Below, piece by piece: positions 1 to 9,514 of a stretch of 64,000 bases of DNA (position 1 is its first letter; each line of letters opens with the position of its first letter). The position numbers and the translations under genes were made by a program. Source of the stretch: Solitalea koreensis (lineage in GTDB: Bacteria; Bacteroidota; Bacteroidia; Sphingobacteriales; Sphingobacteriaceae); contig NZ_FXSZ01000005.1 of the NCBI RefSeq assembly GCF_900182575.1, positions 180,627 through 244,626 of the forward strand, in the 5' to 3' direction. The notes beneath the pieces are model-generated. The model made no database searches. It saw only the letters and a program-made list of their open reading frames with translations, and was not told the DNA's origin.

Positions 1-665
1 TCGGTTTCTTCTAATAAAGCCTGTTTTTCAGGTACTTCGGCATTCATGTTAGATGAAATGAAGTTGACTAAAAACGATGGGCTTTCAATGTTTTTAATTG
101 CAAAAGCGGCTTCCGAAGGAAGGTTGGGTGAGTTTTGTATAATTTGGGTGGCAAGTTCTTTTAATGAACTTACCAAAGCCTTGAATTCTTTGTCTTTAGG
201 AATAGTACGCTCCTCAAATGAATGCACATTGGCTTTCAAATAAGGTTCTGATTGAATCATTTCGCCCATCCGGAAACGTTTTTTACCCTGAATGATCACC
301 GTGGTGTTTCCATCAGGCATTTGAAGCGTTTTTATGATATAAGCCACCGTTCCGATTTGGTTCAGATCTTCCATAGTAGGATCTTCAATCGAAACATTTT
401 TTTGTGATACTACACCTATAATCTTGGTTGCTTTATAAGCCTCTTTGATCAATTTTATCGACTTATCACGGCCAACTGTAATAGGAATCACAACTCCAGG
501 AAAAAGTACCGTATTGCGTAGAGGTAAAATTGGCAGTGCCTCAGGCATCTCTTCCTTATTCATTTCCTCCTCATCTTCGGGAGTCATCAATGGGAAAAAT
601 TCTGTGTCTTCGTGCATCATCGAATCTACGCGTTGTTTTATATCAAATGGGTCGAATATACTCAT
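1..665 (-). CDS. lon: Lon protease, N-terminal part (cut by window edge)
   Basis: ATP-dependent serine protease that degrades misfolded and regulatory proteins in the cytoplasm. Reading the minus strand from the ATG at 663-665 gives MSIFDPFDIKQRVDSM, then an acidic linker and the LON substrate-binding domain, with PILPLRNTVLFPGVVIPI near residue 43 as its hallmark. Only about 221 residues are present; the AAA+ and Ser-Lys protease domains lie beyond position 1. The start is the first in-frame ATG before the family's usual N-terminus. Upstream lie about 165 non-coding bases, then the DUF6702 gene in the same direction. The family call is firm because the LON domain is unmistakable; completeness cannot be judged. 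Confidence 0.93.
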   Translation of the reverse strand, partial: MSIFDPFDIKQRVDSMMHEDTEFFPLMTPEDEEEMNKEEMPEALPILPLRNTVLFPGVVIPITVGRDKSIKLIKEAYKATKIIGVVSQKNVSIEDPTMEDLNQIGTVAYIIKTLQMPDGNTTVIIQGKKRFRMGEMIQSEPYLKANVHSFEERTIPKDKEFKALVSSLKELATQIIQNSPNLPSEAAFAIKNIESPSFLVNFISSNMNAEVPEKQALLEET

Positions 666-830
666 CTATCAGGTTTGAATTTTATTTTATGAATTAAAGG
701 TCAACATGGCAGAAAACCAAAATTTAATTCGTGGGGATAGTCATTTCAAGAGTTATGCCATGCGCTTAAACATGGGCAATATTACATTTTAACTGCAAAA
801 ACGGCAGGAAAGTTTTAAGTTTTACTGCAT

Positions 831-1313
831 TTAAAGCATTATTTTTTGAAGGGTGCTTCCTGCTTTAAAGATCAATGTTTTTCGGGTTGAACCCACAATG
901 ATGTTTACAATGTTGGTTTGCCCTTCAAAATCATCAATTAATAAGTTTTGTTTCAACTCGGCATTGTTCAGTCCTTCCGGGAGAGCAATCTCAAAATAAA
1001 CGCTCATGGTCATTCCTTTAGTTTCAGTACCGATAAAATTAATCGGTTTCACCTGGTTTTTAGCTTTAAGCTGAATGACTGTAGGGAGATATTGTTTAAG
1101 ATACGTTTCAAAATCTTTATTATCAATATGAAGCTGTTTGTTAAAACGCTTTGAAAGTGTTTTTTCCAGATCATCCCAAAATACGTTCACGATAAACTCA
1201 GCAGTATGATTCTTTGAATTGTATTCTAGTTGAGTGATGGAGGTATAGTATTTATGAGGACTAGCCGGTAAAGCAAGAATTAATAAAAGGCTTATGATCA
1301 ATAGTTTCTTCAT
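831..1313 (-). CDS. DUF6702 family exported protein
   Basis: 160 residues starting with a clear signal peptide (KK, then a leucine/isoleucine-rich stretch ending LPASPHK), so it is probably periplasmic or lipid-layer associated. The H-K-Y-Y-T-S-I start of the mature part and a C-terminal beta-rich region match the Bacteroidota family DUF6702, whose biochemical function is unknown. It follows the M1 peptidase gene on the same strand, with a terminator hairpin between them, so it probably has its own promoter. This peptidase/DUF6702 pairing is, to my recollection, common in Sphingobacteriales. I make no functional claim. Confidence 0.75.
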   Translation of the reverse strand: MKKLLIISLLLILALPASPHKYYTSITQLEYNSKNHTAEFIVNVFWDDLEKTLSKRFNKQLHIDNKDFETYLKQYLPTVIQLKAKNQVKPINFIGTETKGMTMSVYFEIALPEGLNNAELKQNLLIDDFEGQTNIVNIIVGSTRKTLIFKAGSTLQKIML

Positions 1314-1348
1314 ACAACAAAGATGCAGATTATTTGAAAAGGCTAAAA

Positions 1349-1383
1349 AACAAAATAGCCTCGAATTTCGAGGCTGTTTTGTT
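1349..1383 (-). terminator. Rho-independent terminator of the M1 peptidase gene
   Basis: A long inverted repeat pairs AGCCTCGAA with TCGAGGCT around a very short loop, and the flanking AACAAAA and TTTTGTT arms extend the stem. It lies about 50 bp beyond the stop of the minus-strand peptidase gene. Confidence 0.75.
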
Positions 1384-1432
1384 CTAATTATTCTGTTACG
1401 AGGAGGAGTATAATCTCGCTTTAAAAGTTTAT

Positions 1433-3772
1433 TTAATTATTCCCCTTAACCGGTGTCGGAGTTGATGCAGAATTGTTATTCCGCTCTACCTGCATCGGGT
1501 TTAGAGTTTGTTCGTGTTGTTGTTTAAACAATTGGAATTTTGATTCCACTGCTTTGTACGGAAAGAAATTATTGCTGCGATCAATATCAGCTGTTTCCTG
1601 TAAAGGATCGAGTTCAAATTGTTTTACCGGTTTTTCAGTTATGAACAGTTTTGCAACTTTCTGATTGTTTTTTCTCCAAATTTCAGCCGGAATACGAACT
1701 ATTTCTTTAGTACCATCTGCATACTCCATTTGAAGAATAACCGGCATGATTAAACCGCCCACATTTTCAAAATCAACCAAATAATAATTTAAACCGGCAG
1801 CAAGCGCTTTTTTGTCTTTGTCATTTAAAGCATTGTAATACGCTTGGTATTTAGTGCGGTCGCTTTCACTTACCACTAACGGGTCGTATGCATTGTAGAA
1901 ATCTTTCAATTCAGGAAATTTATCAACGCGGTACTGTTTGATACTCGTTTTATTGCGTTGTTCTGAAACAGAAAGCGGTTCAGCTTCCAACTTTTTACGT
2001 TTCGCGTTTTTTTCTACTTCAGGGTTTTGTGTATCTGTTGAATACCAGGTTACATTTTTAATAGCGATATCAACAGGATCGGTTCCATAAAACCAACCTC
2101 TCCAAAACCAGTCAAGGTCAACGCCCGATGCATCTTCCATAGTACGGAAAAAATCAGCAGGTTGTGGATGTTTAAACATCCAACGTTGAGCATATTCTTT
2201 AAAGGCGTAATCAAAGAGTTCGCGACCCATTACGGTTTCGCGCAGAATATTTAAAGCGGTGGCAGGTTTTGAATAGGCATTATTACCAAACTGTAAAATC
2301 GACTCTGAGTTAGTCATAATCGGGTCTAAAGTGGCTTTATCACCCGACATGTATGGAACAATATCACGGGGTTCACCTCTTCGTGAAGGATATTTTTCTT
2401 CCCATTCCTGTTCTGTTAAATATTGAAGAAATGTATTCAATCCTTCATCCATCCAGGTCCACTGACGTTCATCGGAACTTACAATCATCGGGAAGAAGTT
2501 ATGTCCCACTTCATGAATCACTACTGAAATTAAACCATATTTAGTAGATGCCGCATAAGTGCCATCGGCTTCCGGACGAGGTCCGTTGAAACAAATCATT
2601 GGATACTCCATGCCACCGATTGGTCCGTTTACAGAAATTGCAGTAGGATAGGGGTAACCGAATGTGTAACGTGAATACGTTGTTAAGGTTTGCGCAATGG
2701 CATGAGTGGAGTATTTATCCCAAAGAGGGCTAGCTTCTTTAGGGTAGTATGACATGGCCATCACTTTCTTGGGTCCAACCTGTACGCCCATTGCATCCCA
2801 AATAAATTTACGTGATGAAGCCCAGGCAAAATCACGAACGTTATCAGCCTGAAAGATCCAGGTTTTTTTGTTTTTTGAATGATTTTTTTCATTAGCTGTA
2901 GCTTCATCCTGTGAAACGATCATGATCGGTTTAGGGGCGTTTTTCGCCTGTTCTAACAAGTCGATTTGTTTTTTGCTGAGAACCTGTGACGTGTTTTGTA
3001 AAGTTCCGGTTGCTGCCACAATATGGTCGGAAGGAACGGTAATGCTTACTTTATAATCTCCAAAATCCAGGGCGAATTCACCATTGCCAAGGTATTGTTT
3101 GGTTTGCCAACCGTTAACATCATCGTACACGCACATGCGCGGGAACCATTGGGCCATTTCGTAGATGATGTTTTTATCACCTGCAAAATATTCATAACCA
3201 CCCCGCCCGCCGTTAATTTTTGCATTGTTAATATAATTGAACCAATCTACCGAAAAAGTAAAACTTTGCTTAGGTTTTAACGGTTGAGGAAGTTCTACAC
3301 GCATCATGGTTTTGTTGATCGTATAGTTTAAATCGGAGCCCGCTGTTTTTACAGATTTTATGGTGTAGCCGCCTTTAAATTCTTTCTGATTGAACATGTT
3401 CAATGCCTCAAAGCTCATATCCTTTAGCGGGCCATTAGTTTGGGTGCTGTAGGTGTCGGATTTGGGATCAAAAATGTTTTGATCCAGCTGCAGCCAGATA
3501 TAAGTTAAGGCATCAGGAGAATTATTGGTATAGGTAATGGTTTCGGATCCGGTTACACTTTGATTTTCATCGTTGAGTTCTATTTTAATATCGTAGTTGG
3601 CCCGTTGCTGCCAGTATTCATGGCCAGGTGCACCAGCTCCATTGCGATAACCGTTGGGCGTTGGCCAGAGTTCTTCTAGTTGATGAAACTTGTTACTGTT
3701 GTAGATGCCTCCTTGTGCAGAGGCAGCAATGCTACAGCTGAAGCAAGCTACGTATAGGATTAGTTTCTTCAT
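1433..3772 (-). CDS. M1 family metallopeptidase (exported)
   Basis: 779 residues with a signal peptide (first ~20 residues, ending AAASAQ-like SIAASAQG). The gluzincin zinc site is complete: HEVGHNFF, followed by the downstream glutamate in WMDEGLNTF. The substrate-binding GxMEN motif appears as GGMEYP, a variant seen in bacterial M1-like enzymes rather than in true aminopeptidase N. The N-terminal beta-saddle (residues ~50-270) and the helical C-terminal part are of normal size. It probably trims peptides in the periplasm. The HupE/UreJ-like gene lies upstream on the same strand 85 bp away, so the two may be co-transcribed. Confidence 0.9.
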   Translation of the reverse strand: MKKLILYVACFSCSIAASAQGGIYNSNKFHQLEELWPTPNGYRNGAGAPGHEYWQQRANYDIKIELNDENQSVTGSETITYTNNSPDALTYIWLQLDQNIFDPKSDTYSTQTNGPLKDMSFEALNMFNQKEFKGGYTIKSVKTAGSDLNYTINKTMMRVELPQPLKPKQSFTFSVDWFNYINNAKINGGRGGYEYFAGDKNIIYEMAQWFPRMCVYDDVNGWQTKQYLGNGEFALDFGDYKVSITVPSDHIVAATGTLQNTSQVLSKKQIDLLEQAKNAPKPIMIVSQDEATANEKNHSKNKKTWIFQADNVRDFAWASSRKFIWDAMGVQVGPKKVMAMSYYPKEASPLWDKYSTHAIAQTLTTYSRYTFGYPYPTAISVNGPIGGMEYPMICFNGPRPEADGTYAASTKYGLISVVIHEVGHNFFPMIVSSDERQWTWMDEGLNTFLQYLTEQEWEEKYPSRRGEPRDIVPYMSGDKATLDPIMTNSESILQFGNNAYSKPATALNILRETVMGRELFDYAFKEYAQRWMFKHPQPADFFRTMEDASGVDLDWFWRGWFYGTDPVDIAIKNVTWYSTDTQNPEVEKNAKRKKLEAEPLSVSEQRNKTSIKQYRVDKFPELKDFYNAYDPLVVSESDRTKYQAYYNALNDKDKKALAAGLNYYLVDFENVGGLIMPVILQMEYADGTKEIVRIPAEIWRKNNQKVAKLFITEKPVKQFELDPLQETADIDRSNNFFPYKAVESKFQLFKQQHEQTLNPMQVERNNNSASTPTPVKGNN

Positions 3773-3857
3773 TTTCTGTTGTTTGGGTTTAAAATTTGAA
3801 AGATAGAAATGTTATTTTATTTATGCTGTTTTTTGCGATAATTCTTTTGTAAATAAT

Positions 3858-4433
3858 TTATGGCTGCCAAAATTTTCTCTCCCAAAGCCATTGAATGGAT
3901 TGGAGTAATACCGGAACTGAAATGATATAGTTAATGAGTTTGGGAGATAATTTTATGTGTTTTTCTGTTAGAAATAACAAAAACATTATTACCGAAATAA
4001 TAACGAGCTGGCCGCATTCAAGTCCTAAATTGAAGGGAAGTAATGTGGTCAGTACATTAAATTCCATTCCCATAAACAATTCTTTAAGTAGGCGCGAAAA
4101 ACCCAAACCATGGATTAATCCGAAGAAACCTGAAAATAAAACCCTGTAGTTATGTAATCTTGGAAGAAAAAGATTTTCTATGCAGGTAAAAAAAATGGTG
4201 AAAGCGATTAGAAATTCGATTACTGCACCATCCAGGTTTATAATATTGAGTACCGAAAGTGCTAGTGTTATGGAATGAGCAATAGTAAACGAAGTGACAA
4301 TCCAAAGTAAGTGTTTCCAGTCTTGTATACTGTAAATAGCACAGATAGCGAATAGAAAAAGAATATGGTCGTAACCGTTGGGGTCTAGAATGTGATGAAA
4401 GCCTTGGGAAAGAAAAACGCAGAATTGATTCAT
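3858..4433 (-). CDS. HupE/UreJ-2 family membrane protein
   Basis: 191 residues, almost entirely hydrophobic, with about six predicted membrane helices. The N-terminal FHHILDPNGYDHILFLFA stretch, with its paired histidines and the DHILF motif, is typical of the HupE/UreJ-2 family of putative metal (often nickel or cobalt) permeases. A second conserved stretch, FGLIHGLGFSRLL, also fits. No hydrogenase or urease genes are nearby, so the substrate cannot be assigned. It begins divergently from the DUF4230 gene at 4525 and probably shares a short intergenic promoter region with it. Confidence 0.78.
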   Translation of the reverse strand: MNQFCVFLSQGFHHILDPNGYDHILFLFAICAIYSIQDWKHLLWIVTSFTIAHSITLALSVLNIINLDGAVIEFLIAFTIFFTCIENLFLPRLHNYRVLFSGFFGLIHGLGFSRLLKELFMGMEFNVLTTLLPFNLGLECGQLVIISVIMFLLFLTEKHIKLSPKLINYIISVPVLLQSIQWLWERKFWQP

Positions 4434-4524
4434 GAAGTGGTTTTGTCGCCAAATATAAAATCTTTAGCAGTTCCGGGTAGTTTTGTCACAACATTTGCTG
4501 TGCACTCTCATATTTTCTGCCAAT

Positions 4525-5106
4525 ATGAATAAACCTAAAAAGAGAACATGGGTACTAGTTTTATTACGTTTACTTACTTGGGTGGCAGCTTTAGCGCTTG
4601 GTTTAGTATTTATTCGTAATTGTACCAGTCATGACTCTTTACTTAACAATCATCCGTTTGTTGTTGAAAAGGTACAATCAATTGGAAAATTAGAGCTGGT
4701 GAAATATGATTATAACACTATTTTACAGCATAAGGAAATCGGAGATTGGCTACCGGATCCATTAGCTTTATTCTTAATCAATGGGCAAGTAGTTAGCAGT
4801 GTCGATTTTTCAAAAGTGACCAATGAGGATGTTATTATTGCCGACAGTGTTATTACGATTCGGATACCTCAACCTGAACTCTTGGTAAAGGTGGATCATG
4901 GTAAATCAAAAATTTATGAAACCGAATATAGGTTTTGGGATGACCAAAAATGGATTGATGTGGTTTTATTAAAAGCAGAAGAGCAGCTGAAAACAGCTGC
5001 TCTTAAGTCGGAGATTATTGGGTATACCAAAAAAAATATTGAAAAATTATTGATTCCCACCTTTACTGTCATGGGGTTTAAAAAAGTTAATCTTGAATTT
5101 AAATAG
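4525..5106 (+). CDS. DUF4230 domain protein, membrane anchored
   Basis: 193 residues from the ATG at 4525. An upstream in-frame start would add 14 residues, but the chosen start gives a basic N-terminus (NKPKKR) leading directly into one membrane helix. The rest is a soluble domain with the length and pattern of DUF4230: an early strand-rich segment with LELVKYDYN, then a helix near the end with DVVLLKAEEQLKTAAL. The function of the family is unknown. The gene is divergent from the HupE-like gene and followed by a HEAT-like gene on the same strand after 136 bp. Confidence 0.68.
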   Translation: MNKPKKRTWVLVLLRLLTWVAALALGLVFIRNCTSHDSLLNNHPFVVEKVQSIGKLELVKYDYNTILQHKEIGDWLPDPLALFLINGQVVSSVDFSKVTNEDVIIADSVITIRIPQPELLVKVDHGKSKIYETEYRFWDDQKWIDVVLLKAEEQLKTAALKSEIIGYTKKNIEKLLIPTFTVMGFKKVNLEFK

Positions 5107-5242
5107 CAGTATTCATTTTTCTTTGCCTTCTTGGTTACCCTTCCTTTCTTTAAATTTATCTAACACGTTATTTATTAATTTCTTCAGCTTTATCTTCACT
5201 ATGGATATGGTAGTAGAATAGATTATATCCTTATTTTTAGGG

Positions 5243-5812
5243 ATGAATGTTCAATATCTGGCAACAAAATTAGCCGTACCAATCGGTAAAAAGACTGTAA
5301 TTGCGATTGTTCAGGAATTGGAAAAACAATCTTTTTCAGTAAGTGAACTCATTGATCTTACTTTTCATACTCAATCTGAAATTGGTTTTCGAGCAGCCTG
5401 GATATTTGAAAACTATATATTAAATGATAAACCCCGTTTATTGCAAGTCCTTCCATTTTTTCTAGAAAAGTTTAGTTCAGTAAGCAATCCGAGCTGTAAA
5501 CGACATTTTGCCAAAGTTTTACAAGAAATCACTTCTCATCTCAATAGCAAAAAGGCAGATCCTATATTAAGGGAGGCTGTCCTTAACTCAGAGCTCGAGC
5601 CTGTAATCACGGCGTGTTTTGACTGGATGATTGATCCCAAAGTGGCAGTTGCTGTAAAGGTGTTCTGTATGGAAAGTTTGTTTAATATGAGTACGCAATA
5701 TCCTTGGATTAATGAAGAATTGACACCTACGATAGAATTCGTCATGAAAGGTGGGAGTGCAGGAATTCAAGCAAGGGGAAGAAAATTGTTGGTAAAATGT
5801 AAGAATGGTTGA
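5243..5812 (+). CDS. HEAT-like helical repeat protein of unknown function
   Basis: 189 residues, all-helical by appearance, without signal peptide or membrane segment. Repeating pairs of helices (for example GFRAAWIFENYI, then CKRHFAKVLQEI, then VAVKVFCMESLFNMS) suggest HEAT/ARM-type repeats. Similar Bacteroidota proteins are sometimes labelled adenylosuccinate lyase in databases, but none of that enzyme's catalytic motifs is present, so I reject that name. The ATG follows a TAGGG stretch. The gene ends just before a terminator it shares with convergent clpB. Confidence 0.6.
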   Translation: MNVQYLATKLAVPIGKKTVIAIVQELEKQSFSVSELIDLTFHTQSEIGFRAAWIFENYILNDKPRLLQVLPFFLEKFSSVSNPSCKRHFAKVLQEITSHLNSKKADPILREAVLNSELEPVITACFDWMIDPKVAVAVKVFCMESLFNMSTQYPWINEELTPTIEFVMKGGSAGIQARGRKLLVKCKNG

Positions 5813-5832
5813 ATATAAAGTTTATTGGAGCG

Positions 5833-5867
5833 AAAAAAAATGCTGGTTGAAAAACCAGCATTTTTTT
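5833..5867. terminator. Bidirectional terminator between the HEAT-like gene and clpB
   Basis: The stem AATGCTGGTT / AACCAGCATT closes a 3-4 base loop and is flanked by an A-run on the left and a T-run on the right, so it can terminate transcription in both directions between two convergent genes. Confidence 0.9.
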
Positions 5868-5883
5868 GGTAATATGAAGATTA

Positions 5884-8502
5884 TTAAGCCTTTTGCTCTT
5901 GTGCTTCTTTGTTATTATAAAAAACGAATTGATTGTCAAACATATCTAGTTTTATTTTTGAATCCTTTTCCACTTTTCCGGCAAGAATTTGCTTCGAAAG
6001 TTCGTTAAGAATACGTTTCTGAATCACGCGTTTTAGCGGACGAGCTCCAAACTGTGGATCATATCCTAATTGAGCCAACCAGTCTAGCGCTTCATCACTT
6101 GCTTCCAGCTCAATTCCGATTTCTCGCATGGTTTGTTGAACATGGGCAAATTGCATACTTACAATATCCCTGATTTCATCTCTGCCCAATGGTTGGAACA
6201 TGATGGTTTCATCGATTCGATTCAAAAACTCAGGACGAATGGTTTTTTTCAATAATTCAAAAACTTCGTTCTTGGTTTTAGCAATAACCTCATCTCTGGT
6301 ATCATCATTCAGTCCTGCAAAGTTTTCATTAATAAGATGAGAGCCAATATTGGAAGTCATGATGATAATAGTATTTTTAAAATCTACCACACGACCTTTA
6401 TTGTCGGTTAAACGGCCATCATCAAGTACTTGTAATAAAATATTGAATACATCAGGATGAGCCTTTTCAATTTCATCGAGTAAAATAACCGAATAGGGTC
6501 TGCGACGAACCGCTTCAGTAAGCTGACCACCCTCATCGTAACCAACGTAACCCGGAGGCGCACCAATTAAACGCGATACAGAATGACGTTCCTGATATTC
6601 CGACATATCAATACGCGTCATCGAATGTTCGTCGTTAAACAAAAATTCTGCTAGGGCTTTGGCCAATTCTGTTTTACCAACACCGGTTGTTCCCAAAAAA
6701 ATGAATGATCCAATCGGTTTTTTCTTATCCTGCAAACCGGCTCTGCTGCGACGAATGGCATCCGAAACCGCTTCGATCGCTTCTTCTTGACCAGCTACAC
6801 GATTGTGCAACTCTTCTTCCAAATGTAGCAGTTTTTCACGCTCGCTTGCTACCATTTTCTGCACCGGAATCCCGGTCCAACGTGAAACAACGCCGGCAAT
6901 ATCTTCAGCTGTTACTTCTTCTTTAAGCATGCGCGAATTGCTTTGTATTTCATCCAGCTTTTTGGTCAGCTCTTCGATTGCCTTTTCTGTTTCAGGTAAT
7001 TTACCATACTGAATTTCCGAAGCGTAAGCAAAATCACCATTCCGTTTAGCTTGTTCGATTGAGATTTTAAGCGTCTCAATATCTTGTTTCTTGATTTGAA
7101 TGGCATCGACAACATCTTTTTCACTTTGCCATTTTGCTTTTAATGCGTTTCGTTCTTCACTCAGATTAGCAATTTCTTCATTTAAACGGTTAAGTCTTTC
7201 TTCATTGTTTTCACGTTTAATGGCCTCCCGTTCAATTTCTAATTGCATAATCCGGCGCTCCAATTCATCTAAAGCTTCAGGTTTAGAATCCATTTCTAAT
7301 CGCAGTTTAGCAGCAGCCTCATCCATTAAGTCAATGGCTTTGTCGGGCAAGAAACGGTCGGAAATATAGCGTTGAGAAAGTTCAACGGAGGCAATAATTG
7401 CTTCGTCCTTGATTTTTACTTTATGATGATTTTCATAGCGCTCTTTCAGGCCTCGTAATATGGAAATGGCATCCTGCGTGTCGGGTTCTTCAACCATTAC
7501 TTTTTGAAAACGACGCTCCAGCGCTTTGTCTTTCTCTAAATATTTTTGATATTCATTCAGGGTGGTTGCTCCGATAGCTCTTAATTCACCTCTTGCTAAG
7601 GCTGGTTTAAGGATGTTGGCGGCATCCATCGCTCCTTCACCGCCACCGCCGGCTCCAACGAGCGTGTGGATTTCATCAATGAAAAGTATGATTTCACCAT
7701 CAGAACCCTGAACCTCTTTAACTACCGCTTTTAATCGTTCTTCAAACTCTCCTTTGTACTTAGCTCCGGCAATTAATGCACCCATGTCGAGCGAGTAAAT
7801 GGTTTTGGTTTTAAGGTTTTCAGGAATATCACCATTGATAATACGATGCGCAATTCCTTCGGCAATAGCTGTTTTACCAACGCCTGGTTCTCCAATCAGG
7901 ATAGGGTTGTTCTTGGTCCTGCGTGAAAGGATTTGAATTACACGTCGGATTTCATCATCGCGCCCAATTACCGGATCCAATTTGCCTTCTCGTGCTAATT
8001 CATTAAGGTTTTTGGCGTATTTATTTAAAGCGTTATATGTTGCCTCTGCGTTTTGGTCGGTTACGCGACTGCCTCCGCGCAATGCGTTAATTGCTTTTTT
8101 AAGATCTTTTTCATTAACACCAAGATCTTTTAGCAAGATTGTCGTCTTATCGTTTCCGGCAAGAATTCCCAACAATAAGTGTTCAACTGAAATGAATTCA
8201 TCGTTAAATTCTTTCAGGTACGATTGTGCTTTGGTGAGCGCTCTATTTGCATCATTCGAAAGGTATAAACTACTTCCGGTAACTTTTGGAAAGGTATTGA
8301 TTTGTTCATCCAGGCCTGACTCCAGTCTTTGTAGATTAACATTTAGCTTTTTTAAAAGATAGGTTACAATACTTTCATCAACAGATAAAATTCCTTTCAA
8401 TAAATGAGCAGGTTCTATGGCTTGTTGCTGAAATCCCATTGTAATTTCAGAAGCTTTGTTAACGGCTTCCTGAGCTTTGATTGTATAGTTGTTGAAATTC
8501 AT
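5884..8502 (-). CDS. clpB: ATP-dependent chaperone ClpB (Hsp100 disaggregase)
   Basis: 872 residues, full length for ClpB. Domain order: two N-terminal Clp repeats (1-145), AAA1 with Walker A GEPGVGKTAI, a coiled-coil middle domain (~400-530; ELERRIMQLEIEREAI), then AAA2 with Walker A GTTGVGKTEL and the pore-2 motif GYVGYDEGG. The ClpP-binding IGF/IGL loop is absent, which separates it from ClpA and ClpC. With DnaK it resolubilises protein aggregates in the cytoplasm after heat stress. The leader between clpB and pyrE holds an 11-copy heptamer repeat, which could affect expression. Identity is secure. Confidence 0.98.
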   Translation of the reverse strand: MNFNNYTIKAQEAVNKASEITMGFQQQAIEPAHLLKGILSVDESIVTYLLKKLNVNLQRLESGLDEQINTFPKVTGSSLYLSNDANRALTKAQSYLKEFNDEFISVEHLLLGILAGNDKTTILLKDLGVNEKDLKKAINALRGGSRVTDQNAEATYNALNKYAKNLNELAREGKLDPVIGRDDEIRRVIQILSRRTKNNPILIGEPGVGKTAIAEGIAHRIINGDIPENLKTKTIYSLDMGALIAGAKYKGEFEERLKAVVKEVQGSDGEIILFIDEIHTLVGAGGGGEGAMDAANILKPALARGELRAIGATTLNEYQKYLEKDKALERRFQKVMVEEPDTQDAISILRGLKERYENHHKVKIKDEAIIASVELSQRYISDRFLPDKAIDLMDEAAAKLRLEMDSKPEALDELERRIMQLEIEREAIKRENNEERLNRLNEEIANLSEERNALKAKWQSEKDVVDAIQIKKQDIETLKISIEQAKRNGDFAYASEIQYGKLPETEKAIEELTKKLDEIQSNSRMLKEEVTAEDIAGVVSRWTGIPVQKMVASEREKLLHLEEELHNRVAGQEEAIEAVSDAIRRSRAGLQDKKKPIGSFIFLGTTGVGKTELAKALAEFLFNDEHSMTRIDMSEYQERHSVSRLIGAPPGYVGYDEGGQLTEAVRRRPYSVILLDEIEKAHPDVFNILLQVLDDGRLTDNKGRVVDFKNTIIIMTSNIGSHLINENFAGLNDDTRDEVIAKTKNEVFELLKKTIRPEFLNRIDETIMFQPLGRDEIRDIVSMQFAHVQQTMREIGIELEASDEALDWLAQLGYDPQFGARPLKRVIQKRILNELSKQILAGKVEKDSKIKLDMFDNQFVFYNNKEAQEQKA

Positions 8503-8663
8503 GTTTTTAGAAATGTTTTTGTTTTCCTCGGGCTTATAACATCAAACATTCAACCATCTAAAAAGTTGTTAGCTAATCATGAAAAATATTCAGGTAGAAT
8601 TCGGTTTTAAATGTCAAAATGGCTGTTTTTGGAGGGTTGGTGCTGGCAAAATGTTAGTTAGAC

Positions 8664-8743
8664 GGTTTTAGGTTTTAGGTTTTAGGTTTTAGGTTTTAGG
8701 TTTTAGGTTTTAGGTTTTAGGTTTTAGGTTTTAGGTTTTAGGT
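8664..8743. repeat. Perfect 7-bp tandem repeat, 11 copies of GGTTTTA
   Basis: Positions 8664-8740 hold exactly 77 bases, eleven uninterrupted copies of GGTTTTA, followed by a partial GGT. The array lies between the pyrE terminator and clpB, about 160 bp upstream of the clpB start codon. On the minus strand, the clpB coding direction, it reads as TAAAACC repeats. Confidence 0.97.
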
Positions 8744-8761
8744 CGGGATTATGTTAAATGA

Positions 8762-8786
8762 AAAAGCCGGAACTAGTCCGGCTTTT
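8762..8786 (-). terminator. Terminator downstream of pyrE
   Basis: Perfect 10-bp stem AAAAGCCGGA / TCCGGCTTTT with a 5-base loop; on the minus strand it ends in five T residues. It separates pyrE transcription from the clpB leader. Confidence 0.9.
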
Positions 8787-8872
8787 AAATAATATATGAG
8801 ATGATTTTTAATATTGAGGGTTGAGATAAAAGAATTTAGGAAACTTAAATCTTTACTCTTTAACCTTTACAA

Positions 8873-9514
8873 CTATTGTCCCCAGGTTGATGGGTTTTCT
8901 CTCCAGGCAACTAAGGTTTCTAAATGACCTTTGTTGATATAGCCATTTTTCAAGGCTTCATCAATCAGGAAATTGTAATTACTTAAACTATGGAATACAC
9001 ATTTGGCTTCTTTAAAAGCTTCTTCAGTTTGGGTAAAACCATAATTGAAAATAGAAACCAAACCCACCACATCATGTCCTGCTGCACGTAAAGCTTCAAC
9101 AGCGGCTAATGAACTCTTGCCAGTTGAAATTAAGTCTTCAATAACAATGATACGATCTCCGTGCTTTAACTCACCCTCAATCTGGTTGTTCATGCCATGC
9201 TTTTTCGCTTCAGCACGAACATAAGCAAAGGGTAAACCAAGTTCTTGGGCAACTAACACTCCTTGTGGAATTCCTGCGGTGGCAACGCCTGCAATAGCTC
9301 CAACCGGACCGAACTCTTCGTTAATTAAATGAGTTAACTGCTGACGAATGTAAGTACGAACCATCGGATGCGAAAGTGATACACGATTATCGCAGTAAAT
9401 TGGAGATTTCCAACCAGAAGTCCAGGTAAATGGATTGTCAGGTTGAAGTTTAATTGCTTTAATTTGTAAAAGATATTCTGCTACTTTTATAGCGGTTTCA
9501 TTATGTAATGACAT
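8873..9514 (-). CDS. pyrE: Orotate phosphoribosyltransferase
   Basis: 213 residues. It transfers the phosphoribosyl group of PRPP to orotate to give OMP, the fifth step of pyrimidine synthesis, in the cytoplasm. The PRPP-binding loop is visible as RIIVIEDLISTGKSS (IEDLISTGKS), and the flexible loop carries YVRAEAKKHGMNNQIEG. Its ATG (9512-9514) overlaps the ATG of the divergent NUDIX gene by two bases, so no promoter fits between the genes; each promoter or leader must lie inside the other's coding sequence. Confidence 0.97.
   Translation of the reverse strand: MSLHNETAIKVAEYLLQIKAIKLQPDNPFTWTSGWKSPIYCDNRVSLSHPMVRTYIRQQLTHLINEEFGPVGAIAGVATAGIPQGVLVAQELGLPFAYVRAEAKKHGMNNQIEGELKHGDRIIVIEDLISTGKSSLAAVEALRAAGHDVVGLVSIFNYGFTQTEEAFKEAKCVFHSLSNYNFLIDEALKNGYINKGHLETLVAWRENPSTWGQ

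Noticed and set aside
5243..5812. Adenylosuccinate lyase label for the 189-residue protein
   Set aside because: Lacks the fumarase/aspartase signature and is far too short; the sequence looks like HEAT-type helices.
8664..8743. Telomere or chromosome-end origin of the GGTTTTA array
   Set aside because: It is internal, short and flanked by ordinary genes and a terminator on the same strand, so slippage in a leader is simpler.
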